The notes: generated from the sequence alone by a model not told the origin. 64,000 nucleotides of DNA from Helianthus annuus (GCF_002127325.2 NC_035439.2:141514827-141578826); one strand, 5' to 3'. Counted from the stretch's first letter, positions 1 through 11,312 are shown. A program made the numbers and translations.

Positions 1-29
1 ACCACAGGGACGAAAACAGTAATTAACTC
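1..29. mobile_element. Terminal remnant of a foldback (9-bp TSD) element
   Basis: The first 29 bases match the right end of the complete foldback element at 44429-44728 almost exactly (CAGGGACGAAAACAGTAATT followed by AACTC). The window therefore opens inside another copy of that family, sitting in P5CS intron 7. Only its right terminus is visible, so the TSD cannot be checked. Confidence 0.7.
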
Positions 30-79
30 TTCATTAAATTGTATTGATAATTCATGCGCAAACTAATTTATGATGATAC

Positions 80-3000
80 CTGGAGGCGTCTAGAACTTTC
101 TCTTGCGGCAACTGCCATGTCACGTGAATTTAACTCGCCATTCGACACCCACGTGTGAGCGTCCTGATGAAACAGTGTACCGATATGCTGTCCTTGGAGA
201 ACTTTTACAATATTGTCCCCAGCGAACCCGCTTTCCAACATTTTAATAAACAAATTAGTTTTGAAAAAACATTAAGCCCGTACATATAACATAATAGAGT
301 AAAATGCCATTTTCGTCCTTGAGGTTTGGCCAGTTTTGCGACTTTCGTCCAAAGGTTTGTTTTTCCGCGTCTGGATCCAAAAGGTTTGAAATCTTGCCAT
401 TTTCATCCGGCTCGTTAACTCCATCCATATTTCTCCATTAAGGGTATTTCCCTTAGTTGTGTTAACTTAAAGGGCAATTTGGTCTTTTTCATTTTATGTA
501 AAAAGACCGAATACCTTTGAAAAAGACTGAATTGCCCTTTAAGTTAACATAAAAGACGGAAATACCCCTGACTTAACCAAGAAAAATGGATGGAGTTAAC
601 GAGCCGGATGACAACAGCAAGATTTTAAACCTTTTGGATCTAGATGCGAACAAACAAACCTTTGGACGAAAGTCGCAAAACTGGCCAAACCTCAGGGACG
701 AAAATGGCATTTTACTCAACATAATAAGCAGGATAATATACTGTATACAACTATACATACCTGGTTATAACAACGGGAATGCCAGCCTGTGAAGCGTAAA
801 CCGCAGCTTTGACTTTAGCCGTCATTCCACCTCTTCCGAGCCTCGACTTGTCACCGAACGTAATTGTGTTCTCGAGTTTTTCCTTAATGTATGTATGAAT
901 CAACTTCGATTGAGGATCACTTGGTGGCCCACTGTAGAGACCGTCTACGTCACTTAATAGTACGAGAAGATCGGCTTTTAGCTCCAACGCCAATAGAGCT
1001 GCCAAACTGTCGTTATCCCAGAATATTCCGGAAGAATCCTACAATATACACATCATAGCAATAAAACATAAGTATGTATAACATCGAACAAATTAGTCCA
1101 AACGTTATGGATACGTTAACCATACGAAAACGCGCGTTTTGACGTATCCGGTTTATAACTCAATAGCATTGCGGTTTGATCAAAATGTAAAGTAACCGAA
1201 TTTATACTGTACAATCATAACGTATTTACATGTGACCCAAGTCATACATAGGAAACGTACAAAAAAAGCATAATCAAGGGCAGTGGCGAAGCTTGAGATT
1301 TCCGTCCGGGGGGTCGAAAACGTATATACCCAAAAATTTCTATAAAACGGGGGGTCGAAAACGTAGATACCCAAAAATATCTATACGGAAACTACATACT
1401 CTCCACTACTGAGCGAAAAGTTCGGGGGGTCGGCCGCCCCCTCCGCCCCCACTATGCTGCGCCAATGATCAAGGGTTTAAATTTACCCCTAGCGCGTTGC
1501 GACGTGCTCGAAACATAGAGTAACTCGAATTATACCGTTGAATGAGAATGTACTATATTTGACCCCATCCTATTTGGAACTAAATTTACAGCGAAACGTA
1601 GACCAACTGGAAACGTACATAAAATAAGCACAAAAACATATTATATCAACCTGACTTGTTTCAAAATTAAAAAAAAAAATAAAAAAAGTTTACGTCTAAA
1701 CGTAGACCAAAATTTGTGGGAGTTGTAAAATGGAGTAATGTGTAAGAGTTAAAACTGGAATTTTCAAAAGTTAAGGGTTCGTATGGTCGGTGGAGAAAAG
1801 AAAGGACCACTTGTGTAAAAGATGGAAAAAAGGGAGGTGACTTGTGTAAAAGCCACCGACTTTAAAGTTTAAGATTATATAAATAAGTAAAAATTTTTTT
1901 GGCAGAAATGGTAAAGAACGAAAAATACCTCATATGGAGCGCGACGGGTACTAACGGCATCGTTTTCATTAAATATAGGAATAACCTTATAAGACAATAA
2001 CGAATCCACTGTTTCGGTAAGTTGTTGCCTAAATTCTGGACTCCTGAAGTCGTTATCGGTCACAAGAAGCTGCGCTGATGTCACATCCAGCTGCAAACAC
2101 GATAGCAAGCATCTCTTTTTACCGTAAAGAATATTAAAGAAGCGATGACGTAAATTAAATGAAAATAAGGTAAAAGCGTAAGAGTAAATTACAAAAATCG
2201 TCCTTTATGTATATCACTTATGACTTATTGCAAAATGCAAACTGTGTCCTTTGTCTTCAATAATTACAGAAAACGTACTCGATGTTTGCAAACCCTTGCA
2301 AGTTATGTCCTTTAGCCCTAACTCAGTTAACTTTTTGTGGTTAAATCTGACCAAATGGACCCCACATGAGGATATTTTGGTCATTTTACTCTCATGTGAG
2401 GTCCATTTATTCAGATTTAACCACAAAAATACCCTCATGTGGGGTCTATTTGGTCAGATTTAACCACAAAAATTAACTGAGTTAGGGCTAAAGGACATAA
2501 CTTGCAAGGGTTTGCAAACATCGAGTACGTTTTCTGTAATTATTGAAGACAAAGGACACAGTTTGCAATAACTGACATACATAAAGGACGATTTTTGTAA
2601 TTTACTCAAAGCGTAAAGAAGTGAAGGAAATAAAATAAAATAAACTGAACCTGACTGAACAACGTATCGTAAAGTGCCATGAGACCGTTTTGTCCAACGG
2701 CTGCACATGCCTTACCGTCAAGCTCAACTTGTGGTTTCTGGAGGTCAGCAAAGCTTCAAGACGTAAACATTTATTAGTCGCTACTCGCTAGTATTTAAAA
2801 CTATCATGGTTAATTCTTAATTATAATAATTAGGTTACTTTGCGATTTAAACTTGGGGGGGGGGGGGGGGGGGGATAGTGCACGGTCCTCCCAACCGCCA
2901 GAGTGATCTCACTCCGGGAGCCGCTACCCGACCAAGCTAGCTCCGCGGTGACTTCCCCATGCCTAGTTCTTACCCTGGGCGACATGTGTCACTCCCAAGA

Positions 3001-4717
3001 CTCGAACCCGGTACCTCTGGGAAGAGGTGGGTGTCGGTGGCCAACTGGGCTACCCCGGTTGGTTATACAAAGGCGGCTCTCAAGTGCCATCAAAGCGCCA
3101 CATTGCGCCTCATCGCCCACGCCACGTGCGCGCGAGCGTGTGCGAGTTAGGGTGCTCCGCACCCTTCGCGAGGACACTAGTGTGTGCTTCCATGAAACAA
3201 GCGATTTAAACTTAATTCATAGTTATAATATAATATGTGAAAATTGTTATAAAAAGCGTAACAAATAAGAGAAAATTCAGTAATGACAAGTTTCCATGCA
3301 AATTAAAGTTTATGTTGCGGTTGCATCTTGTAAGTACCTGCTGTGGACTAATTTTCTGTATCGAAGCCGCTGTCGACCGGCACCGACAGCACCTGATGAG
3401 ACCAAGATAACCTCGAATCCTTGAGAGTTAAGTGTTTGAAGCTGCATTTCAAACACAACTTATTATAACAAGCATTCAAGAGAAATACTAGAAGAACGAG
3501 TTCTGATAAAATATACCTGCTCACAGAGAGCTCCTAGTCGCCCAAGCGCAAGTCTTCCGTCATCTCGTGTGACGACAGCTGTCCCTACCTTTAAATAAAA
3601 GATTTATCAGTTCATAAATCCATGAAAATAATCAAGTGTACGAACATAGTTGTTAATGGCGAATAGCGACAGATAGCAATAAGGTACCTATGCTACATGG
3701 CGAATAGCGATAAATTGCGGACGCTATTTTATAAATAGCGATACACTAGAAATTTTTTTTTTTAATTTTTTATATGTATATTATATCAAAATACCCTGGT
3801 ATATACGCTATTTTACATTTATGTTTAGCAAAAACCTAAAATCCAACTATTTTATAGCAATAGTTAATCGTTGTTTATATTTAAAAAGTAAAAAAGTATA
3901 AATTGCTAAAATCATCCCTGAGGTTTGGGCGTGTTTCCCAATTTTATCCAAAACAACTTTTTTGTACAATATCGTCCTTCACTTTTGAGATTTTTTGCCA
4001 TTTTCATCCAAATGTCTAATTTGCTTTATATTTTCTATCAAATATTTGGATTAAAATGGCAAAAAATCCCAAATCTCAGGGATGATTTTGGCAAAAAAGT
4101 TAGACGTTTGGATGAAAATGGCAAAAAAAGTCACAAAAGTGAGGGGCAATATGGTACAAAAAAGTTGTTTTGGATGAAACTGGTAAACACCCCCATACCT
4201 CAGGGACGAATTTGGCAATTTACTCAATAAAAAACAATAACTGAAATCCCGCTATTTATGGCTACATACCCTGTAGCGACCTTCAACCTATATGCTACGC
4301 TATTCGCTACATACCCTGTAGCAACCTATATAATCATGCATTCTACATTTTTACTCATTAATACATGGAATTGCATAAAGAGTAACTTTATATCCTTTTC
4401 CTTATATGAGAAGCCCAAAGCCATCAAATTCGGATACCTTGTAAATTAACCGTAAATAATTTTTTTCCTAATTCATTAAGATTTACGGGAATCCGGAAAA
4501 ACACATGCCCGTGGCACCTAATTTCGATCAAATGTATCGGTTACACATATCCTGCTGATAATTCAAATTCTCATTACAGTACATTTTCTATATCTATTAT
4601 CTATCAGATAGCAAACACAATAAAAAAAATAAAAAAAAAAATTCATCCTGCACATTAAAACTATAAATTTGCATAAAGAGTAATGTCATATTCTTTCAGT
4701 TCTATAAGAACCAAATC

Positions 4718-4753
<36 letters not shown>

Positions 4754-4928
4754 AACCCTACAAAACACTTAGCATTTTGATTTTTACAGGTAAATTCTTT
4801 CTTATGAGGATTAATAGCCACAAAATCATAAAAATTACAAAAAGTATATACAAAAAAAATCCAGAAGCATAAACAGATAAATTCCCAAATTGATAAACTC
4901 ACTCAGATAATCAGATTCTAATCAACTC

Positions 4929-4973
<45 letters not shown>

Positions 4974-5220
4974 GCATGATTACTCAATTCATCAAGTAAA
5001 ACCCACAAATCCAAATGAACAAATGCAATCTAAAAACCACACACCACACAAATCAAAGATGAAAACTTTAAACAAACCCACCAAACAAATCCAACAAATC
5101 AATCAAACCCAAGTGAAAACCAACAAAACTAAACATAAAATTGATGAAATTAAAACTCACCTTGATAACAATACGCTTAACATCCTTCAAAAACCGACGA
5201 GATGGGTCAATCGCAGCCAT
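80..5220 (-). CDS. P5CS: Delta-1-pyrroline-5-carboxylate synthase, 5' portion (exons 1-7)
   Basis: P5CS is a bifunctional enzyme (glutamate 5-kinase plus gamma-glutamyl-phosphate reductase) that starts proline synthesis from glutamate. Seven exons on the minus strand join in phase: 5161-5220, 3517-3588, 3338-3441, 2651-2753, 1929-2090, 761-1038 and 80-230, all with GT donors and AG acceptors. They give about 310 residues starting [20 protein letters not shown]. The kinase domain shows [12 protein letters not shown] (about 59-70), TDNDFR (about 125-129), [21 protein letters not shown] and GRGGMTAKV. Exon 7 enters the reductase half ([22 protein letters not shown]). Phe at about residue 128 matches the position reported to mediate proline feedback inhibition in Vigna and Arabidopsis enzymes. 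The remaining reductase exons lie off the left edge. The start is the first ATG after a CT-rich leader. No lesion is visible in the exons. Confidence 0.95.
297..717. mobile_element. Foldback (Mutator-type) MITE with 9-bp TSD, P5CS intron 6
   Basis: This is a long imperfect inverted repeat beginning GAGTAAAATGCC and ending GGCATTTTACTC. The arms fold over most of the 421 bp. The 9-bp direct repeat AACATAATA lies at 288-296 and 718-726. A 9-bp TSD and long terminal inverted repeats are typical of Mutator-like elements. It has no coding capacity. Confidence 0.85.
1281..1467. mobile_element. Small hAT-type MITE, P5CS intron 5
   Basis: A 187-bp segment starting CAGTGGCG and ending CGCCAATG is flanked by the 8-bp repeat ATCAAGGG at 1273-1280 and 1468-1475. 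Inside is a duplicated GGGGGGTCGAAAACGTA motif with C/G-rich stretches unlike the AT-rich intron. An 8-bp TSD and short CA(G/T)TGGCG inverted ends suggest a hAT derivative. Confidence 0.65.
2182..2607. mobile_element. Foldback (Mutator-type) MITE with 9-bp TSD, P5CS intron 4
   Basis: A 426-bp inverted repeat beginning GAGTAAATTACAAAAATCG and ending with its complement has the exact 9-bp repeat AAAGCGTAA at 2173-2181 and 2608-2616. The arms contain TGTCCTTTG, GTCCTTTAGCCCTAACTC and mirrored copies. The centre has short CATGTGAGG/CCTCATGTG palindromes. Open frames across it are by-products of the palindrome. Confidence 0.85.
2855..3200 (-). mobile_element. tRNA-derived SINE-like retroposon with poly-C tail, P5CS intron 3
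   Basis: A 346-bp GC-rich insert is flanked by the 13-bp direct repeat GCGATTTAAACTT (2842-2854 and 3201-3213). On the minus strand it carries an A-box-like GTAGCCCAGTTGGC (3040-3052) and a B-box-like GGGTTCGAGTC (2999-3009), spaced as in a tRNA promoter. The 3' end is a run of 20 C (G at 2855-2874 on the plus strand) instead of the usual A or T tail. Short ORFs inside it are not genes. Confidence 0.75.
3648..4335. mobile_element. Palindromic AT-rich element of P5CS intron 1, host of a nested foldback
   Basis: Segments around 3650-3735 and 4245-4335 share inverted motifs such as GCGAATAGCG, GCTATTTATAAATAGCG and CTACATACCCTGTAGC. They look like the two arms of one inverted-repeat element split by the foldback at about 3895-4225. 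I could not define exact termini or a TSD. Confidence 0.45.
3895..4225. mobile_element. Decayed foldback MITE, P5CS intron 1
   Basis: An inverted repeat with arms TCATCCCTGAGGTTTGGGCG (left) and CCTCAGGGACGAATTTGGCA then ATTTACTC (right). The right terminus matches the GAGT...ACTC family; the left terminus is altered (AGTATAAATTG). The flanks, AAGTAAAAA and AATAAAAAA, only resemble a 9-bp TSD, so this copy is probably older than its relatives. Confidence 0.6.
4720..4969. repeat. Two long poly-A tracts in P5CS intron 1
   Basis: Runs of 32 A (4720-4751) and about 37 A (4933-4969) are separated by 181 bp. They could be retroposon tails or simple-repeat expansion. No TSD was recognised. Confidence 0.8.
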
Positions 5221-5238
5221 TGCGAGAAGGGTTTAAGG

Positions 5239-5264
5239 GAGAGAGAGAGAGAGAGAGAGAGAGA
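5239..5264. repeat. GA microsatellite in the P5CS leader
   Basis: A (GA)n run 19 bp upstream of the P5CS ATG reads as (CT)n on the coding strand. CT-rich tracts are common in plant 5' untranslated leaders. The surrounding 5225-5330 region is probably leader; no clear TATA box was identified. Confidence 0.75.
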
Positions 5265-5564
5265 TATGAGGAAACTCGGAAACGTAGGGTTTGAGTAGTG
5301 TCTGCAAACGGATGTGTGTGTGTATGTATAGACATCAAGAGAGACACATGGTTGTTGCAAGTAATGAGTAAGTAAGAGGTTGAGTTGACAAAGTATGGGT
5401 ATGATAGGGTGTGATGTGATACAATGGTCGCGATTATTGTCTGGCCCCTAGATTGTGACACGTAGGTTAGATACCAAGGTTTTTGATTAGGTATCGGAGC
5501 ATATCCTTTACATGGGTGGAAACCATCTGAGCCAGAGCTCGAGCTCGTTTAACTTATAAGAGCA

Positions 5565-6557
5565 CTAGGTTAGTTTCCCGTGTGTTACACGGGTTGAACA
5601 ATTTAAACTATATAATATAGGTATTTCCTGTAAATGCAAAACAAAGACAGTAACATTTATATACCATATTGACATAAATGAGTTAATATAAATGTAACCC
5701 ATCAACTCGTACATGTTAACTATTATGAGTCGCAATATTTAATAGATAACTAATAAAACAAAAGTGGTTAAACATGGAAAACTAACTTTAACTAATAAAA
5801 AATAAATAAGAGTGGTTATCTACAACTTATTGGAAAAAAAATAAGAGTGGTTAACTTATTGAAATTATAAATTTCGAATCATATATGAATTAATTGTTTT
5901 GATTAACCAATTAAAAATCATGATTGATTTTGTTAGTGAATCAGTTATCTTTTATTAGTTTTTTCTTATCTAATCCATGTACCTATTCTAATTTAAAGTT
6001 TTAAAATTGGTTCTCTCTAAAATTTGTGTATTTTTTTTAATTTTATTAACAATATCTATTTGTTTAGGCGGGAAAACATAATTGGGATCACCCCATAGAG
6101 CAACATGTGGCACCAAATGGTTTACTTTATTATATGTATAGATATAGATATGCGGCAAAAGTGTAAATTATTGTTTAAATAACCAAAAGTCAAGAAAAAT
6201 TAAAGAGGTAAAATCAAAGATAAATTTACCCCTTAACATCTTTTAGCATATGCATTAAACGTTGTATTATTTAAGATTATAAGAAGTCATTGTCAAATGT
6301 ATTATAATTAAACGTTGTATTATTTAAGATTATAAGAATTGATTTTGTTAGTGAATCAGTTATCTTTTATTAGTTTTTTCTTATCTAATCCATGTACCTA
6401 TGCTAATTTAAAGTTTTAAAATTGGTTATCTCTAAAATTTGTGTATTTTTTTTAATTTTATTAACAATATCTATTTGTTTAGGCGGGAAAGCATAATTGA
6501 GATCACCCCATAGAGCGACATGTGGCACCAAATGGTTTACTTTATTATATGTATAGA
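5565..6557 (-). mobile_element. Helitron (minus) with duplicated 5' part
   Basis: On the minus strand the 3' end has the hairpin CCCGTGTAACACACGGG followed by CTAG at 5565-5568 and a flanking T. The 5' end TCTATACATATAATAAAG lies at 6557 with a preceding A. A second identical 5' terminus lies at 6142, because about 220-240 bp (5905-6142) recur at 6325-6557. The body is non-coding, so it is non-autonomous. Either 5565-6142 (578 bp) or 5565-6557 may be the mobile unit. Confidence 0.65.
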
Positions 6558-6865
6558 TTCACATCCAATCCACTAAAAATATACATACATTCCACTAAAA
6601 AACAACTCCTATATCAATATATTTCCACTAAAAACAAACACTTTTTCTCTCTCCTTTTCAATATATATTACATTTTCTCTCTCCTCCACTCACAACCACT
6701 TTCAATATATATTAAAAAAGTATAAGGGGTGAACAGTGTCCCCCTAAATATACAGATGAACAGTAACATTTTCTCTCTCCTCCACTCACAACCACTTTTT
6801 ATACTTCTTATATTTTAAAAACCCCCCACATAGTTTTTGACGGTTTGAATGAGAATGCTCTAAGA
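6558..6865. other. MITE-like non-coding stretch
   Basis: It contains repeated CACTCACAACCACTTT and TTTTCTCTCTCC(T/A)CC motifs and (G)AACAGT(G/A)(T/A)C blocks, ending at AATGAGAATGCTCTAAGAGC. TAAGAGC also occurs at 5557-5563, before the Helitron, which may mark a larger nested insertion. No gene is seen. Confidence 0.35.
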
Positions 6866-7500
6866 GCCTGAATTTGAGCTCTGCTCAAAGATAATTTTTC
6901 AAGTTCAAGTTTGGCTCGAGCTTGGGCTCGATTTGTTTAGTATTTATTAATTAATTTATATTAATTATAATTATTATTTTATATATAATTTAGTTATTTT
7001 TTATATTTATATGAATGGTAATTATTATTATATAAATATATGTTTAATATATTAATAAAGAATATATAAACAGAAAACTCGTTTAGGCTCGCGAGCCGGC
7101 TCAAGCTCGATAAGCGAAGCTCGGGCTCTGGCTCATTTACTAAATGAGCTTGTTTTTAGGCTCGGGCTCGAGCTCGAGTAGCTCGTCTCGTTTGCACCCC
7201 TAGGTGGAATCGAGTCTAGGTTGTTCATGAGCCGAGCCTAGCTGAGCTAGGGCAAGTTTGGGCTCGGCTCGATTCTAAACTGAGCTGGCTCGGCTAGGCT
7301 CGAATTTTAGGTCGAGTTGAATATCTAAACTCGGACTTGGCTTGGCTCGAATTTTAGGTCGAGTGAGCTTTTACCGAGCGCGCTCCGAGCCACAGGCTTT
7401 TTGGATAGCCTTAATCGAGTCGATCCTGAGTTTGATCAGGCTCAAGCTTGTTTGAGCTCTGTTTGTTTCGAGCTTTTATTTTGAGCCAATGTAAAATAGT
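6866..7500. repeat. GCTCGAGC-rich palindromic repeat segments
   Basis: Dense GAGCTCGAGC, GGCTCGGCTCG and CTCGGGCTCGAGCTCGAG motifs occur here and at 5520-5550, so the Helitron region probably splits an older element. One unit ends TTTGCACCCCTAG at about 7202, and a related diverged unit follows to about 7500. The same family recurs in NPF intron 2 (41267-42888). Confidence 0.5.
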
Positions 7501-7925
7501 TTAGCTCGTTTATATCTCTACTTTTGAATTGTAGGATTTTCGTTAAATAAATAACTTTTGTTTGATTGTAAAGTTGCACAAGTCATATAGAAATTGTTTG
7601 TTTACCTATGGATTCCTCGACGCTATGCTCAAAAGGTATAATAATCGAAAGAGAAAACTCAGGAAAATAAAAATAAAGTCGTGGTATGCTCAAAAGGATA
7701 TCAGCGCGTGTTTTACATTGATTGAAAACCATAAAAACAAATATTGGTAGAAGTTCGATAATATTGATATGAGTACCAATGTTATGTCGGAATTTGTTTG
7801 GTTCATCATGATATTATTATATGTGTTTTAGTTTTGTTTTTGTTGCTATTTGTTTTATAGTGTATCAACTTTGTTAATATTCTTATGACATGTTATTAAT
7901 TTTGTTGTTAAGAGTGTAAACATTA

Positions 7926-8169
7926 AGCAATCTTCGTGGAGATCCAAGCAATTTCCTTCATGTGGGTAAAATTTTGGGAGAAACGGATAAGCATAGAATG
8001 GGAAAAATGGGTGAGGTTTGAATCGGAGAGATAACTAATCAATATATTGTTTTCGACTGTATTATAGGCGATGATGTAAAGGTGGTTGGCTTAGTAGCTT
8101 ACTAACTATTGTGTTGTCTAAAAATTTGGTGATGAATAAAATGTTGTTGTTTGTCGTTCAAAAAAAAAA
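7926..8169 (+). mobile_element. Short poly-A retroposon with 15-bp TSD
   Basis: A 244-bp insert ending in an A run (8159-8170) is flanked by the 15-bp repeat AGAGTGTAAACATTA at 7911-7925 and about 8170-8184. This is the signature of LINE-mediated insertion. The insert is either a 5'-truncated LINE tail or a processed fragment; its source is not recognised. Confidence 0.7.
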
Positions 8170-8250
8170 AGAGTGTAAACATTATCAAAAGGTAGTTTAG
8201 CAATATTAAGGTATAACATAAATGTTAGTTATTGTTACATCAATCCCTTA

Positions 8251-9190
8251 GGTAGTGTCTGGTATGTAGAAATGGAAGGTGGAATGGAATGAACTATTGC
8301 GAGGGAATGAAAAAAGTGTGTTTGGTTGGTCAACCTAATAGAATCACCTATTACATAAGTCATTTCATTCCCTCAAATTCATTCATTCCATCCACTCCCC
8401 CTATTTTTTTCCATTCCATTCCCTCTCTCAACCTATGTCACAAACACCGTCCATCACCTCCACCATTTGCCACCACCACCACCTGCCGTCGTCACCACTC
8501 GCCACCAACCTCCGCCGACCACTACCACTACCACCACCGCCTTCCAGTGTCCGCCGCCACCGCCGCCCACCGCCACCACCATCGACTACCATCGCTGCCA
8601 CCCGCCATCATAAACCACCGCCACCCCGGCCACTACTGCCACCCTCTGCTGACCACCACCGCCATCCTCGCTGCCACCACCCACTACCGTCGACCACCAT
8701 CACCCGTCACCACCACCATAGACCACCATCGCTGCCACCCGCCACCACCGACCACCACCACCACCCCGACCACTACCGCCATCTTCCGCGGCCACCTCCC
8801 GCTACCGTCGACCACCACCACCCACCGTCGTCGCCACCACCATCGACCACCATCGCCGCCACCTACCACCGCAGACCATTGCCAACCCCGACCATCGCCA
8901 CCACCACTGCTAATAACCGTCACCCACCAACCACCGCTACCACCGACCACCGCCACCCATCGCTGCCACCGCCACTAGCCGCCACCGATCACCGCCACCA
9001 ACCATCGCCGATTTAATTCATTCCTCTTTTCTTACCTACCAAACAACACAAGGTAATGAATTATTCTTTTCCCGCATGGTAACCAAACAAGACTATGGAA
9101 TGTAATGATCCATTTCATTTCTTTCTCCATTCCATTACCTCATCCATTCCATTTCCTCATCTATTCCATTACGCCATACCAAACAGACCC
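8251..9190. mobile_element. Tourist-like (PIF/Harbinger-type) element with CCACCA core
   Basis: The ends GGTAGTGTCTGGTATG and CATACCAAACAGACCC are imperfect inverted repeats flanked by TTA (8248-8250 and 9191-9193), the 3-bp TSD typical of PIF/Harbinger elements. Subterminal ATTCCATTCC arms mirror each other. The core, about 8430-9010, is almost wholly degenerate CCACCA/CCGCCA simple sequence. It creates long His/Pro/Thr-rich frames in several phases, which is why none is called a gene. Confidence 0.7.
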
Positions 9191-10147
9191 TTAGGGTGGA
9201 GGAAGTGGTCACCAAATGGTGAGTGTTTAACTTATTTTCTAACCAATAATGTCATGTCATGTTAAGTCCTCACTCCACTCCACATTTTGTATTCAATCAC
9301 TAGCAATCGTAAAACACATGGAGAGTGGTAAACAATTTAAAAAAAAAATGTGATTGGTTGAAAAAGGATAGGGCCCACCATTAACCCCCTCTCTCTCCTC
9401 TTTATCTTCTCTTCTCCTTCGATTTCTCACTCGGTGAGTATACACCGAGTTGGACAATTACCACTCATCGATTAACCGCCGGCACCACATAACCACACGG
9501 TAAAGTGACCTCTTTGATTGAGTCACCGAGAGTATACCGTCCACCCTTTAAGTCCATAGAGTTAACAATGTTAATTTATGAACCTCTTTGCGTGTTTCAC
9601 CCATAAAGAGGAATTTTCGTCCCACACACGGGTCAACACCTCCCATGCGGAATCTTTACTTGAATAATAGAGAGACTAAAAAAACATTACAAATAGTCAA
9701 ATACTAAAAGCAAGAATAATCATTATAATTAATGAACTAGATGGCAAAACTATTATACATTAAAAATCGTTATTAAAAATATATTATACCTAACGATTCC
9801 CGACACAACAAGACAAGATATAAAAAATAGAAAAATATGAAAATATCAATAGCATTTTTAAAATATACAAGAAAGGATATTAAATTTGTAATTATATTTT
9901 ATAAAAACTAATGATTGTACGAATTTTGTAAATACATGAATTGAGGAGGGTTTAAATGAGATTTTTTTTAAGATAGAAATAATAAGTTTTAAACAAATAG
10001 AAATGCTTCATTTAATATGTTGTATTTAATGTTATTGTAAAACATATAGGCGTAGGATAAATTTGAATATGCGTAGGATAAAGCGTAAGATAAATTTCGA
10101 TATGTGTAGGATACACTACAGAATAAATTTTGATATGTGTAGGAATG

Positions 10148-10595
10148 GGGTAACTTTGTAGAATAGTAACAAAGTTTTAAAAGTGTTCCAATTAGGTCAC
10201 TCAAGTTTCAAAAGTGTTCCAATCAGATCACTCAACATTCATTCTTCATTAAAATTAAGGGTCTTTTCATCCATTTCATAGGATGAAATGGTGATGTGAA
10301 TTTTTGTTTCTTTTTTCTCTTTTATTTGATGCTTATGTCGAGTGATGACGTGAATTGTAACTTGTTTTTTTAATTTTTAGTGTAATTAAATGGTTTTTAT
10401 TTTTAATAAATATAATTTCATATATTAAAATAATTCGACCCCAACATTTTATGCTCCATTTTTTTTTTTTTTGACACGTGGAAAAAAAGACATGGCTCGA
10501 TTTGAATGTTATGTTATCTAATTGTGACAAAAACGACACCAGTGACCTAGTTAGAACACTTTTAAAACTTGGTTACTATTCTGTGAAATATTCCC
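10148..10595. mobile_element. Inverted-repeat MITE
   Basis: Left arm GGGTAACTTTGTAGAATAG then TAACAAAGTTTTAAAAGTG; right arm mirrors it (CACTTTTAAAACTTGGTTAC then TATTCTGTGAAATATTCCC). The centre is AT-rich and non-coding. No convincing TSD was identified. Confidence 0.55.
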
Positions 10596-11312
10596 TAGTT
10601 TTTTTTTTTTTTAGAATATGTAGGTAAAATGTTTTTGCCAAACTAATGAAAGAAAACAAAATTAATGAGAGGAATTATAAATTATTTATTGTTTTGTTGT
10701 TATGCGCTTTTTTTGTTATTAAGTTTCTTCTTAAATGATTTTTTTCCTTGTTATATAAACACCTCATCCCTGATCCGCATCACCAAATTTTAAATTCACT
10801 CCACTGAAATTTAAATGCATCATGTTCATGGATGTTTTGCGTTATTTTTTCTATTTTCAGTTATTTTTTTAAGTTAAATAACTAAAAATATATTTTATTT
10901 TATTATTATTAAGTACTAACTTAAACCAAACTATTTAACTTTTCTAATGAAAAAAGTTTCTTTAAAAACAAATTTTAAATAAATGGAAGTTTAATATTTG
11001 CTAACTTTTACAAGTTTTTGTTCTTGCCTTCTTTTAATCAAATAATTATTTTTATTTAAAAAAAGACCAGTTTTAAAATATTCTTTTGTTGATTTGATAT
11101 AAAAAAAAACATTATTAATGATCTTTTAAGCAAGAAATGTTTATATTTTTTTTTTGTTTAAATTAGAGAAACATATTTTTGTAAGCATTATAACCATCCA
11201 TCTGATAACATAGTAACAAACTGTTGATGATTTTACTGCTTACTTTTTTAGTTGATTGACCGTTTGAACTATTTTTTTAACTTACTTTTAAAATATTAAA
11301 AAGTTTAAGATA

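Noticed and set aside
2999..3052. Functional tRNA gene
   Set aside because: Only A- and B-box-like parts of a SINE are present; no full cloverleaf is apparent and the unit is flanked by a 13-bp TSD.
2903..3268. Overlapping open frames, longest 121 codons
   Set aside because: They lie inside the SINE-like insert in P5CS intron 3; GC-rich sequence lacks stops by chance.
7562..7750. 62-codon lysine-rich frame
   Set aside because: Short, no homology recognised, no leader or splice context; chance frame in spacer.
8289..9016. Two overlapping His/Pro/Thr-rich open frames (229 and 193 codons) and a Gly/Val-rich frame opposite
   Set aside because: They are six-frame readings of one CCACCA-type simple repeat inside a TTA-flanked MITE; no domain, no codon bias beyond the repeat.
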